64,000 nt of DNA from JACRCG01 sp964524835. Lineage in GTDB: Bacteria > Desulfobacterota > Desulfuromonadia > Geobacterales > Pseudopelobacteraceae. The stretch covers positions 1 through 64,000 of the forward strand of contig CAZGEG010000015.1 in the NCBI GenBank assembly GCA_964524835.1. Direction: 5' to 3'. Positions 25,321 to 33,919 of this stretch are shown here, piece after piece. The position numbers and the translations under genes were made by a program. Position 1 is the stretch's first letter. Each line of letters opens with the position of its first letter. The notes under the pieces were generated by a model, which saw nothing but the letters and a program-made list of their open reading frames with translations, was not told where the DNA came from and did not search any database.

Positions 25321-26712
25321 GTGGCCAGAGACAGACACCTTCTGTTAATCGACGATGACAAGTGCTTTTGCGAGCTGGTAATGGAGCACTTAGGCATCCC
25401 GAAGCTCAAGGTCAGCAGCGCCCATACCAGGGCGGAAGGTCTCCGCATATGCACAGGTTCAGAGGTTGATGTAGTCCTGCTCGATCAGAAACTGCCGGAC
25501 GGCGAGGGGCGCGAGATTTGCCCTGCCATAATTGAACACAACGATAGTACGAAGATTATTTTCAGTACCGCCTACCCCAGCTTCGACAATGCCATGCATG
25601 CGATCAAGTCAGGAGCGTACGACTATATTTCCAAGCCTGTAGATCTCGACGAACTCAGACTTACCATCGAAAGGGCGCTCAGAACCCTTGACCTCGAGTT
25701 GGTGGAAAATATCCAGAACTTCAATAACAGCAAGGAAAACACCGAAACCAGGGTTATAGGCGAGAAAGGTGGCCTTGCCGAAACGGCGAGGCTTATAGAC
25801 CTTGCGGCGGCTTCAAAAGCACCTGTGCTTCTTACAGGTGAGACCGGGGTCGGTAAGAATATCGTTGCGAAGGCGATACACTTCAGGGGATCCTCGAAAA
25901 AATCCGCGTTTATCAGCGTGAACTGCGCGGCACTCCCGGAAAATCTGATTGAGGCCGAGCTCTTCGGTTATGAAAAAGGGGCCTTCACCGGGGCGACCTG
26001 CTCACGAAAAGGGGTCTTCGAGATGGCCGAGGACGGCACGCTCCTGCTTGACGAAATAGGGGAGATGCCGGTCCACCTCCAGGCAAAACTCCTGGGAGCC
26101 CTGGAGGACGGGAAGATCAAGAGACTAGGCGGCGATTCCATAAGGAGCGTCAACGCCAGGGTCATAGCGGCCACGAATGCGAGCCTTGATGAAGCCGTGG
26201 GCAGGAAAACCTTCAGAAAAGATCTCTATTACAGGTTGAACGTGATAAACATCGAGATACCGCCCCTCAGACGTAGAAAACAGGATATACCGGCCCTCTG
26301 TGAGTTTATTCTCACTAAAACCACAAACAGGACCGACATCATACTGCCGACTGCCGAATTGGACAGGTTGATGGAGTACGACTGGCCGGGAAACGTCCGG
26401 GAATTGAAGAACATCATGGAGCGGGCGGTTATACTGAAGAAAGGGCTGGAAGTCCGCCCGTCCGAACTGCTGCTGACCGGCGAGAGACGTGAAAGCGAAA
26501 GCCGCCTTGCCGGCGCCGCACCGGACACCACCGACCGCTGCCTCACCCTCGATGAGGTCGAAAGAAAGCATATTCTTAAAGTACTGGAAATGCAATCCGG
26601 CAACATAACGCGGACCGCCGAGGTGCTGGACGTGTCGTTGTCTACCCTGAAAAGAAGGCTTAACAGCTTCAAACCGCAATCACCGGTTCAAAATGAACCT
26701 TTCGGTTCATAA
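25321..26712 (+). CDS. Sigma54-dependent response regulator, NtrC family
   Basis: 463 residues, GTG start one base after the kinase stop. A receiver domain (LLIDDDKCF, phospho-Asp about 55 in VVLLDQKLPDG) is followed by an AAA+ domain with Walker A GETGVGKN, the sigma54 contact loop GAFTGA (about 221) and Walker B GTLLLDEIGEMP. A Fis-type helix-turn-helix (SGNITRTAEVLDVSLSTLKRRLNSF) ends it. It should activate a sigma54 promoter in response to the kinase. Two palindromes at its own 3' end and a -24/-12 promoter downstream point to the next gene as target. Confidence 0.92.
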   Translation: MARDRHLLLIDDDKCFCELVMEHLGIPKLKVSSAHTRAEGLRICTGSEVDVVLLDQKLPDGEGREICPAIIEHNDSTKIIFSTAYPSFDNAMHAIKSGAYDYISKPVDLDELRLTIERALRTLDLELVENIQNFNNSKENTETRVIGEKGGLAETARLIDLAAASKAPVLLTGETGVGKNIVAKAIHFRGSSKKSAFISVNCAALPENLIEAELFGYEKGAFTGATCSRKGVFEMAEDGTLLLDEIGEMPVHLQAKLLGALEDGKIKRLGGDSIRSVNARVIAATNASLDEAVGRKTFRKDLYYRLNVINIEIPPLRRRKQDIPALCEFILTKTTNRTDIILPTAELDRLMEYDWPGNVRELKNIMERAVILKKGLEVRPSELLLTGERRESESRLAGAAPDTTDRCLTLDEVERKHILKVLEMQSGNITRTAEVLDVSLSTLKRRLNSFKPQSPVQNEPFGS

Positions 26713-26718
26713 TGACCC
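26685..26718 (+). promoter_or_regulatory. Tandem palindromes, putative enhancer sites of the NtrC-type regulator
   Basis: GGTTCA-N3-TGAACC (26685-26699, perfect) and GGTTCA-N3-TGACCC (26704-26718, one mismatch), centres 19 bases apart, about 85-110 bases before the sigma54-type promoter. The first lies inside the last codons of the regulator gene. Confidence 0.65.
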
Positions 26719-26795
26719 GTCCAACCTGACCCGCCCATAAAATATAGACGCCTCTCCCATACTTTAACTAACCTGAATTACAGCAAAAATAATTT

Positions 26796-26811
26796 TGGCA
26801 TCCTTGTTGCT
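26796..26811 (+). promoter_or_regulatory. Sigma54 (-24/-12) promoter
   Basis: TGGCATCCTTGTTGCT fits the consensus TGGCAYR-N4-TTGCW, with GG and GC the required ten bases apart. It lies 32 bases ahead of the ATG at 26843. Confidence 0.75.
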
Positions 26812-26842
26812 CATGTGGATGAAGTTATCCAAGGAGCATCTA

Positions 26843-28045
26843 ATGAAAAATATTCTTATAGTGGACGATGAGAGCCCCTTCCTCCTGAGCCTGACCGACG
26901 GCCTCGGTTCGTACGCCGACAAGATGAAGGTCTATAATGCCCTTAACGGTAAGGAGGCTGTCAAGGTCATAGAATCGGTCAAGCTTGATCTCATCATAAC
27001 CGATCTGAATATGCCGGTTATGAACGGATTTGAGCTTCTGGCATATATAACCTCCAGGCACCTGGCCGTCCCTGTAATTGTCATGACCGCATTCGGGACA
27101 CCAGAGATTGAGGAGAAGCTGAATAGCATGGGCAGCTTCCAGTACATGGAAAAGCCGCTCGATATCGACGCCCTGTCGGAAAAAATTGAAAGTGTCATCA
27201 ATGACAGCGCGAAAGGCTATATCCATGGAATAACGCTGCCGACTTTTTTGCAGCTTCTTGAGATGGAGAAAAAGTCATGCACCCTCAACATAAAGTCGTC
27301 GGGAAGGTCAGGCAGGATGTTTTTTCGCGCCGGCGACCTTTTGAACGCGGAGACGGGCGCTTTGTCAGGACTGGAGGCCGCATATGAGGTCGTTTGCTGG
27401 GAGAATGTCGAGATAGAGATGCTCGGCAAATGTGAAAAAAACGTCAGAAAAATAAACATGTCTCTGGGCAGCATCTTAATGGAATCTTGCCGCATTCAGG
27501 ACGAAGCCAAAAGGGATGAAGAAAGGAGGGAAGAACAACAATCGGAAAACGATAGTGCAGAAGACGAGGATTTCGCGCTTGAGCCATTCGAGTTGGAGGG
27601 CGCGGAAGAGGATGCGGACGTTACATCAAACCACAAGGAGGAAATACCCATGGGAGTACAGGATCAGCTTAAAGAATTAACAACACTTGAGGGATTTGCG
27701 GGAGTAGGTCTGTTTACACCAACTGGCGAGTCGCTCGCCATACTGACGGCGGACGACAAGATAAACTTCGCTGAAATCGGGGTGCTTGCCAACAACGTCC
27801 TTATGAACGCACAGAAAGCGTCGCTGGAAATGGGGACGGGCAGGGGACAGCAGGTTCATGTACAGGCCGAGCACGCCCAGATTCTGGTACGCTGTCTCAA
27901 CGAGGGGACGGACCCGCTGAAGTCTCAGCCGGGCAAGGCGCATATACACCTTGTGCTGGTTCTTACCTCGGAAAGCAGCATCGGAATGGCCAAGATGAAG
28001 ATTAATAAGGTAGTCGAGGCGGTCGCCGGGGATTTCAGAATGTAG
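26843..28045 (+). CDS. Receiver - DUF4388 - roadblock-like fusion protein
   Basis: 400 residues from the ATG at 26843, seven bases after AAGGAG. The order is a receiver (ILIVDDESPF, phospho-Asp in LIITDLNMPVMNG), a DUF4388 domain (IHGITLPTFLQLLEMEKKSCTLNI...GRMFFRAGDLLNAETG), a strongly acidic linker, and a roadblock/LC7-like domain from about residue 270 (LKELTTLEGFAGVGLFTPTGESLAIL). Such proteins are common in Geobacter and Myxococcus-like signalling, sometimes tied to small GTPases of the MglA type. Before the last domain an intact ribosome site and ATG remain inside the frame (see next entry). A sigma54 promoter precedes it. Confidence 0.85.
   Translation: MKNILIVDDESPFLLSLTDGLGSYADKMKVYNALNGKEAVKVIESVKLDLIITDLNMPVMNGFELLAYITSRHLAVPVIVMTAFGTPEIEEKLNSMGSFQYMEKPLDIDALSEKIESVINDSAKGYIHGITLPTFLQLLEMEKKSCTLNIKSSGRSGRMFFRAGDLLNAETGALSGLEAAYEVVCWENVEIEMLGKCEKNVRKINMSLGSILMESCRIQDEAKRDEERREEQQSENDSAEDEDFALEPFELEGAEEDADVTSNHKEEIPMGVQDQLKELTTLEGFAGVGLFTPTGESLAILTADDKINFAEIGVLANNVLMNAQKASLEMGTGRGQQVHVQAEHAQILVRCLNEGTDPLKSQPGKAHIHLVLVLTSESSIGMAKMKINKVVEAVAGDFRM
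27650..28045 (+). CDS. Possible independently translated roadblock-like protein (internal start)
   Basis: AAGGAGG at 27635-27641 and an ATG at 27650 lie in frame inside the fusion gene. The codons ahead of the ATG (SNHKEEIP) look like a translated leader, and MGVQDQLKELTTLEGFAGVG looks like a natural protein start. A free 131-residue roadblock protein could be made besides the fusion. Confidence 0.5.
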   Translation: MGVQDQLKELTTLEGFAGVGLFTPTGESLAILTADDKINFAEIGVLANNVLMNAQKASLEMGTGRGQQVHVQAEHAQILVRCLNEGTDPLKSQPGKAHIHLVLVLTSESSIGMAKMKINKVVEAVAGDFRM

Positions 28046-28059
28046 GACGGGCCAGGCAT

Positions 28060-28090
28060 AATAAAGGGCGGCTCAAGGCCGCCCTTTATT
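28060..28090. terminator. Bidirectional terminator
   Basis: Perfect 13-base arms AATAAAGGGCGGC / GCCGCCCTTTATT with a five-base loop, between converging genes. Confidence 0.85.
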
Positions 28091-28406
28091 ATCGAGCGCC
28101 GGACAGATATTCCCCCAGCACCCCGCGCGAATGTTCGTCGTCATGGCAGTGGGTGCAGAGGTTTTCCCAGTTTGAACCGTCAGGCGGGTTGTTGTGGTGA
28201 TTGCCGTCCTTGTGGTGGACGGTCAGGAGGTTTATGCTTCCCTGGTCGAACTCCCGGCCGCATTTGGCGCAGACCGGGCCGTGGATCTTCAGCGATTTCG
28301 TTCGGTAGTTGGAGTTGCCGTCAACCTCGCCGCGCATCTGTTTGACCAGCGCCGCCGCCTTTTCGGCCGACGGGAGAACAACTGTTCGGGGGCCACGTGT
28401 TCTCAT
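28089..28406 (-). CDS. yajD: HNH nuclease, YajD family
   Basis: 105 residues with AAGGGAAG seven bases ahead. It has the zinc-binding and catalytic features of YajD-type HNH proteins: CAKCGREF, LLTVHHKDGNHHNNPPDGSNWENLCTHCHDDEHSRG. The cellular role of YajD is not established. A diverged relic of its 3' end lies at 24060-24115, so the two-component genes may have arrived between two copies. Confidence 0.85.
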   Translation of the reverse strand: MRTRGPRTVVLPSAEKAAALVKQMRGEVDGNSNYRTKSLKIHGPVCAKCGREFDQGSINLLTVHHKDGNHHNNPPDGSNWENLCTHCHDDEHSRGVLGEYLSGAR

Positions 28407-28460
28407 CTTTTGCTTCCCTTCAGCGTGTTATTTTCCCGCGATCGTACCGTAATCAAAGTT

Positions 28461-29249
28461 TCATCCAGGCTTCCGGGCATCCGCGACCATCTTGTCAACC
28501 AGTACCCAGTTGCGTTTGTAATCAAGATGGGTGCCGCCGCTCTTCCGCATTGAATCACTAATACAACTGTTGATTCGTTCCTGATCCGCCTTGAGAATAT
28601 GAATAAAGCGAAATCCGCACTGCAGCCTCTCTTCCACCCGCTTTTCCCAGACAGTCTCCGCCAGGGCACATACCGGCAGCCCGGAATCCAGCTCTATAAA
28701 AAACATGGAGAGCGGCGTCGGCCGGTTCTCGGCATTTACCGTAAGCCCGATCCCTCCGGCGCTAAGGTTGATATCGGTCTTCTGCAGGACAAGCCCCGGC
28801 AGTACGCTGTTGCTGCGCAGATGGTCCATGACCCGCTTCCATTCCTTTTTAAAAAATGGGAGCGGAAAGTTTCCGCACAGGTGGAACAGCGGTGCGGAGA
28901 GATCAATGCGCGGAACGATGCGGTGCTGGAACATCTCCAGCGTGCCGTGCATGCGGAATTGGAAGCGGTTGCCGGCAACGATGCCGGTCAGGTCGGCCAA
29001 CACCTGTATGCCTCCCCCCAGCGCCTCGCTTGTCAGCTTGTAGGTCGCCTTTCCGACCTCATCGTCGTGCGCGCCGTTTCCGCCGTGGGTGATCAGGAGC
29101 TCAAGTGAATCCACGTCACCGGAGATGACGACGCCGCTCAGCGACTCGTAGATTTCGCCGTTGCGCTCCGCCGACATGTTGACCAGGCACACCTTCTGCC
29201 TCGGGCTGAAGTAGCGGCTGTAATCGCCGGTATGAAAAAGAGGTGACAT
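28461..29249 (-). CDS. PilZ-domain-like protein
   Basis: 262 residues from the ATG at 29249; the frame is open to 29405, and an ATG at 29372 would add a short hydrophobic N-terminus (KKNVCCLVIVAGLSY), so the start is uncertain. An N-terminal YcgR-like region (YSRYFSPRQKVCLVNMSAERNGEIYESLSGVVIS) is followed by a PilZ-like half (IVPRIDLSAPLF, DINLSAGGIGLTV). The RxxxR of a standard c-di-GMP site is reduced to QHRIVPR, so binding is not certain. It lies downstream of cobC on the same strand. Confidence 0.6.
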   Translation of the reverse strand: MSPLFHTGDYSRYFSPRQKVCLVNMSAERNGEIYESLSGVVISGDVDSLELLITHGGNGAHDDEVGKATYKLTSEALGGGIQVLADLTGIVAGNRFQFRMHGTLEMFQHRIVPRIDLSAPLFHLCGNFPLPFFKKEWKRVMDHLRSNSVLPGLVLQKTDINLSAGGIGLTVNAENRPTPLSMFFIELDSGLPVCALAETVWEKRVEERLQCGFRFIHILKADQERINSCISDSMRKSGGTHLDYKRNWVLVDKMVADARKPG

Positions 29250-29583
29250 TTTGGCGATCCGTACTGCAGACGGCAGCCTGGCAGTGCCGGCAAATCTGTC
29301 TGCATTGGTTAGTTGATTGATACAGTAGCTCAATCCTGCAACAATTACCAGACAGCAGACGTTTTTTTTCATGAGAACAGTGAAAATCACTGCAGGATCA
29401 GGCACCTACATGAGCAAGGCCATTCATGTGACTGATTCGATGCTGCTTTCAGGTACTAAACGCCCTCTTTCTGAACGGATGAAAAATGAAGGCCTGCTGT
29501 CACCCGGCAGCAAGCCTATATTTCATTCGGGTATGGTATTCACGGACGGCGATACGACATGTTGCCATACTATAATTCCGTCA

Positions 29584-30186
29584 TCACCCGTTCAAAAGTT
29601 TCACCGTCGCCCGCCCGTCGGCATAATAGTCGATGATGTTATAGCAGCCGTAATTCTGCTCGATGCAAAACAGCCTTTCCAGAGGCGTTCCGATGGCGTT
29701 CAGCAGCACGATGCGGTTGACCCCGCCGTGCCCGACCACCAGCACCTCCTCTCCTACATGCCGTGCCACGATTTCATTGATGACCGGCATGACCCGCGCC
29801 TCGACATCCAGCAGGTTTTCCCCGCCCGGAACCCGGTAATTGACCAGATCATCCAGCCGTGCCTGCCACCCGTCCGGCCAGGACGTACGGATTTCCTGCC
29901 AGGTCAACCCTTCCCATACCCCGATGTTCAGCTCGCGCAGCTCACGGCGGGGTACCGGCTCGATGCCGAGCGCCCGGCAGATGATGCCGGCTCCGATCGT
30001 ACAGCGCGTCAGGTCGCTCGTATAGCAGGCGGCTATATCCGTCTCCGCCAGACGCTCTCTGATACGATGGTATTGCTCAACGCCATAATCGGTCAGCGAC
30101 ACGTCGGTCTGGCCGTTATAGCGAGGCTGGTCAAAGCCGGCTACCTGGCCGTGGCGGATGAGATGTATGCGGGTATGGGGTGTCAT
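29584..30186 (-). CDS. cobC: Alpha-ribazole phosphatase (histidine phosphatase family)
   Basis: 200 residues with the phosphohistidine motif IHLIRHGQ at the start and the second His in VLVVGHGGVNRI. CobC removes the phosphate of alpha-ribazole phosphate or adenosylcobalamin phosphate in nucleotide-loop assembly. The assignment over other histidine phosphatases rests on its place directly after cobS, 55 bases downstream on the same strand. Confidence 0.85.
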   Translation of the reverse strand: MTPHTRIHLIRHGQVAGFDQPRYNGQTDVSLTDYGVEQYHRIRERLAETDIAACYTSDLTRCTIGAGIICRALGIEPVPRRELRELNIGVWEGLTWQEIRTSWPDGWQARLDDLVNYRVPGGENLLDVEARVMPVINEIVARHVGEEVLVVGHGGVNRIVLLNAIGTPLERLFCIEQNYGCYNIIDYYADGRATVKLLNG

Positions 30187-30241
30187 CTGGTATGCTCCGA
30201 ATCCTGCAGCTGGATGCAGGAGGGTTATTGGAGTGAAATCA

Positions 30242-30985
30242 TTACCTGATCAGCGGAACCGCGGAAATGGCCACCAGAGCCACTATTTCATTGAGTTCGC
30301 TGATGCAGCCGATCGTATCGCCGGTCAGTCCGCCAAGTTTGCGCTGGAAAAACAACCGGCCGGCAGACGTCACAAGACAGACTGCCGCCAGTGGCAGTAT
30401 CCCCTTGAGGCCGAACAGGTAAAAGCCGGCAGCGGCTGCCGTCGCAAAGGCGACAAAAAGTGCCGTTCCGCCGGTGCCCAGGGCGAATGCGGCTCCCAGC
30501 CCATCCTGCCTGGCATGGCGGGCTCCGGTCATCGTCAGTACCTGGCCGAAGCGGGCCAGAGCCGGGAAGAACAGCAGCGCCTGCCATTTTATTTCCGGCG
30601 GCACCGCAACAAGGGCCTGCCACTTCAGCAGCAGGACTAGCACCAGCCCGACCGCACCGACAGCACCCACCTGCGAATCCTTCATGACCGCCAGAAAGCG
30701 CTCCCGACCGCCGCGGGCAGCCAGGCCGTCGCAGACATCCGCCAGGCCGTCCAGGTGCAGCGCGCCGGCAATCAGGGTCAGGAGGGTTATCAGCAGGGCA
30801 TCGCAGAGCGGCCGGACGATCCAGGGGGAGATCAGCAGGTCGGCGCCCAGAAGCAGTCCGCCGATCGCGAAGCCGACGAGCGGAAAAAATATGGTGGAAC
30901 GCCCCAGGTCCTCTTTTTCGCAGCGGATGCCGAAAGGGAGCGGGATGATGGTCAGGAATTGAAAGGCGATCAGTAGTAAGCGCAT
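30242..30985 (-). CDS. cobS: Adenosylcobinamide-GDP ribazoletransferase
   Basis: 247 residues, five to six membrane helices. CobS joins adenosylcobinamide-GDP and alpha-ribazole (phosphate) at the membrane. The metal-binding signature HLDGLADVCDGLAARGGRERFLAVMKDSQVGAVG is clear, and the N-terminal FQFLTIIPLPFG is typical. It lies between the B12-radical-SAM gene and cobC. Confidence 0.95.
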   Translation of the reverse strand: MRLLLIAFQFLTIIPLPFGIRCEKEDLGRSTIFFPLVGFAIGGLLLGADLLISPWIVRPLCDALLITLLTLIAGALHLDGLADVCDGLAARGGRERFLAVMKDSQVGAVGAVGLVLVLLLKWQALVAVPPEIKWQALLFFPALARFGQVLTMTGARHARQDGLGAAFALGTGGTALFVAFATAAAAGFYLFGLKGILPLAAVCLVTSAGRLFFQRKLGGLTGDTIGCISELNEIVALVAISAVPLIR

Positions 30986-31069
30986 ACCACATCAATTACC
31001 ACAGGGGCGTGAGCCGGAACAGCAAAAAGTGACGGCAAGATGCATGGCAGGGTATTGGGGAGCCAGCTT

Positions 31070-32566
31070 TCATCCGAGCGCGAGGGCTGCCCGCAGCTGT
31101 GCGGCATACGCACCCTCCACACCGGCAACCGCCTGCGGTGAAGACCCGTGAGCGGCGCGGCAGAGCGAGCGGAAGGCTTCTTTGAAAAGGGCATTGAGGG
31201 TGATGCCGAAGCCAGAACCGTTGAACTCCGCTCCGCTGCCATCAGCGTCGGCAGGACGGCTCTTTCGGATGCTGCCGCTGCCCGTGAAATAAACAGAGGT
31301 CAATCGCCCCATCGCCGCGCAGACCTGCCCCACCCGCTCGTCACGGAAGCGATAACGGGCTTCGAACGGGAGCTGCTCGTCCAGCAGCAACCGCCCTTCC
31401 CCGGCGAAGCGTTCCCAGGCCGCCGAGCCGCGCAGCACGATCTGGTTGTGATAGAGCAGGTTGGCGGTCAGCTCGTAATCGTCAAGCAGCTCCAGCTCTT
31501 CAAGAAAGGTATAGTTCGCTTCCAGTTCGGCCAGCGTCGAATCGGGTTCGAACATGATGAAACCGAGATTCAACTCTATCCCGCTCTCCCGGACCGCCCG
31601 CACCCCGCGCCGGATCTGCTCCGTGCTGATCCGTTTGCCGATCCGCTGCAGCACGCTGTCGCAGCCGGACTCGATACCGAGAAAGACGGAGGTTGCGCCA
31701 TTATCCGCCAGGTTCGCCAGCAGCTCCCCGTCGATGCCGTCCACCCGCGTTTCGAAGCCGAAGGTCAGCCCGAAGCGCCGTGCCATCCGGCCGATTTCGC
31801 GGGACCGTTCCCGTTCGCCCTCCCCCAGGCCGATGAAGGTCGGATCGATAAAGTAGAGGCTGCCGATATCGCGCCGCGACAGGCGGGTTTCCAGTTCCCG
31901 CTCCAGCGAGGCGAGATCGCGGGTCCGGCGGCGGCTGCAGCCGTAGTAGCGGTGGATGAAGCAGAAGCTGCATTTCCCGTAGCAGCCGCGGCTGGCGGCG
32001 ATGTTCAGGCTGTCGTAGCCGCAGTTGGCTCCGACATCATCCGGGATCGGGAGGAGGGAGAGATCGGCGATCAGCGGGCGCGGCACGAACGACCCGCCCC
32101 GCTGAACGACCCCCGGCAGCGCCGCAACGGTGTGCCGTTCACCGAAGAGCGGCAGCAGTTCGGCCAGTGTATCCTCGAACTCTCCGGCCAGGATGAAGTC
32201 GAGCTGCGGGGCGAACTGCAGGAGGCGGCCGGGGGAAAGGGTGGGAAACAGGCCGAAGGCACCGAGGGAAGCGTTGCTGTCGCGGCGCAGCAGTTCGAGG
32301 ATGGCACGGACAAGCCCTTCATGCCCCCAGGAGTAGACCCAGTGAATGAGGACGATATCGGCGCCCTCGGCGAGGATAGCCGCCGCGATCGCCGCCGCAT
32401 CTTTGTTACTGGCGGTGAAGTCCAGGTGTGCGGTATCCCACCCGGCCCGGCGGGCAACGACCAGCGCATAGCCGCTGTTCAGGCTGGCCGACAGCGGCGC
32501 ATTGGCCACGTCGTTGCAATGTTCGACCGTAAGAGGGCGGGGATTTTCGACGACGGCAATCTTCAT
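31070..32566 (-). CDS. B12-binding radical SAM protein, BzaD candidate
   Basis: 498 residues from the ATG at 32566; the frame upstream has foreign composition and no site. An N-terminal cobalamin-binding-like domain (residues 1-150, without the DxHxxG motif) is followed by a radical SAM domain with SRGCYGKCSFC (CX3CX2C) near residue 200. A helical C-terminus ends it. It is the first gene of a row with cobS and cobC. Radical SAM proteins BzaD and BzaE with such B12 domains methylate benzimidazoles in anaerobic lower-ligand synthesis, so BzaD is a good candidate. That function is inferred from place, not proven by motif. Confidence 0.7.
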   Translation of the reverse strand: MKIAVVENPRPLTVEHCNDVANAPLSASLNSGYALVVARRAGWDTAHLDFTASNKDAAAIAAAILAEGADIVLIHWVYSWGHEGLVRAILELLRRDSNASLGAFGLFPTLSPGRLLQFAPQLDFILAGEFEDTLAELLPLFGERHTVAALPGVVQRGGSFVPRPLIADLSLLPIPDDVGANCGYDSLNIAASRGCYGKCSFCFIHRYYGCSRRRTRDLASLERELETRLSRRDIGSLYFIDPTFIGLGEGERERSREIGRMARRFGLTFGFETRVDGIDGELLANLADNGATSVFLGIESGCDSVLQRIGKRISTEQIRRGVRAVRESGIELNLGFIMFEPDSTLAELEANYTFLEELELLDDYELTANLLYHNQIVLRGSAAWERFAGEGRLLLDEQLPFEARYRFRDERVGQVCAAMGRLTSVYFTGSGSIRKSRPADADGSGAEFNGSGFGITLNALFKEAFRSLCRAAHGSSPQAVAGVEGAYAAQLRAALALG

Positions 32567-32743
32567 GGGATCGGTTATCCGAGATATGGGCGGTGTTGTC
32601 AACCGGTGATTGATCGCGACCGGAAACGGCGACACCGGTGTTTCAGAAACAGGCGGGATACATGTCATTTTCGCCATAACAACCGCTGCAACCCGTTGAC
32701 AGGCGACCGACGCCGGCGTAAGGTGAGCCCGCCGATGCGGCCT

Positions 32744-32765
32744 GGGGACAAATACAGCTGTCCCC
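32744..32765. other. Small hairpin ahead of ltaE
   Basis: GGGGACA and TGTCCCC around an eight-base loop, followed by TTT, 43 bases before the ltaE start. It could be a terminator or attenuator. The rest of 32567-32807 shows no gene and no B12 box. Confidence 0.45.
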
Positions 32766-32807
32766 TTTACCCTTGCCAATAGGCATCAATTCTTGAAGGA
32801 GTACACA

Positions 32808-33854
32808 ATGACACCCATAGTTGACTTGCGTAGCGATACCGTAACCCTGCCGACCGGCGCCATGCGCGACGCCATGGCGGCCGCTCCTCTGGGTGATGAT
32901 GTGTTTGGTGATGACCCCGGCGTCAATACGCTGCAGGAAAAAATCGCCGCGCTGCTCGGGTTTGAAGCAGGGCTGTTCGTCCCCTCCGGCACACAGAGCA
33001 ACCTCTGCGCCATACTGAGCCACTGCCAGCGGGGTGACGAATACATCGTAGGGCAGTTTGCCCACTGCTACCGCTGGGAAGGGGGAGGGGCGGCGGTATT
33101 CGGCAGTGTGCAGCCGCAGCCGCTGCAGCACCGGGCGGACGGCACCCTGGCACTGGAAGACATCGAGGCGGCCATCAAGCCTGATGATGCCCACTTTGCC
33201 CGTACCCGGCTGCTGGCGCTGGAGAACACGCTGGGAGGCAAGCTGCTGCCTTTTGACTACCTGCAGCAGGCGACGCAGCTAGCCGGGAGCAGAGGGCTGG
33301 CCCGGCACCTTGACGGAGCACGGCTGTTCAATGCCGCCACGGCGCAGGCCGCCTTGACTGGAACCGACGTCCGCGAAGAAGCGCGGCGCATTGCCGGCTG
33401 CTTCGACAGCGTTTCAGTCTGCCTGAGCAAGGGACTGGGCGCTCCCGTCGGTTCAGTGCTGTGCGGCAGCCGCGAGAATATTGCCCGTGCGCATCGCATT
33501 CGGAAAATGGCAGGCGGAGGCATGCGCCAGGCTGGAATGTTGGCAGCAGCGGGCACCTATGCACTTGATCATCATCTGGACCGACTGGCCCAGGATCACG
33601 CCCTGGCACTGCGGTTGGCAGCAGGTTTGGCCGATCTGCCCGACCTGCAGGTGGAAACGCCGCATACCAATATCCTGTTTGTCGACCTGACAGGCCCGGC
33701 CAAGAATCGCTCGGCAGAGCTGTTAGAATACCTGAAGGCACGCGGCATTCTTGCCACCGGCTTGTACCGTCTGCGTTTCGTGACCCATCTGGATGTGGAT
33801 GCTGCGGGTATCGATCGGGCCATAGCGGCCATTAGCGGTTTTCTTGCGTCGTGA
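32808..33854 (+). CDS. ltaE: Low-specificity L-threonine aldolase
   Basis: 348 residues from the ATG at 32808, six bases after AAGGAG. A TTG at 32793 is the first codon of the longer frame but the site decides. The enzyme splits threonine or allo-threonine into glycine and acetaldehyde with PLP. DLRSDTVTLPTGAMRDAMAAAPLGDDVFGDDP is the family start, and the PLP lysine is in SVCLSKGLGAPVGSVLCG. Length is normal. Confidence 0.93.
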   Translation: MTPIVDLRSDTVTLPTGAMRDAMAAAPLGDDVFGDDPGVNTLQEKIAALLGFEAGLFVPSGTQSNLCAILSHCQRGDEYIVGQFAHCYRWEGGGAAVFGSVQPQPLQHRADGTLALEDIEAAIKPDDAHFARTRLLALENTLGGKLLPFDYLQQATQLAGSRGLARHLDGARLFNAATAQAALTGTDVREEARRIAGCFDSVSVCLSKGLGAPVGSVLCGSRENIARAHRIRKMAGGGMRQAGMLAAAGTYALDHHLDRLAQDHALALRLAAGLADLPDLQVETPHTNILFVDLTGPAKNRSAELLEYLKARGILATGLYRLRFVTHLDVDAAGIDRAIAAISGFLAS

Positions 33855-33919
33855 AGCCGGGAAGGATATTTATCAGTTTCTGGCGATTCTTTTTAACATA
33901 TCCCCAAGGAGCACATCCC

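Noticed and set aside
31148..32782. A 544-residue plus-strand frame
   Set aside because: Opposite the B12-radical-SAM gene; low-complexity translation.
32567..32807. Second cobalamin riboswitch ahead of the cobS row
   Set aside because: No B12 box or aptamer core could be found on either strand.
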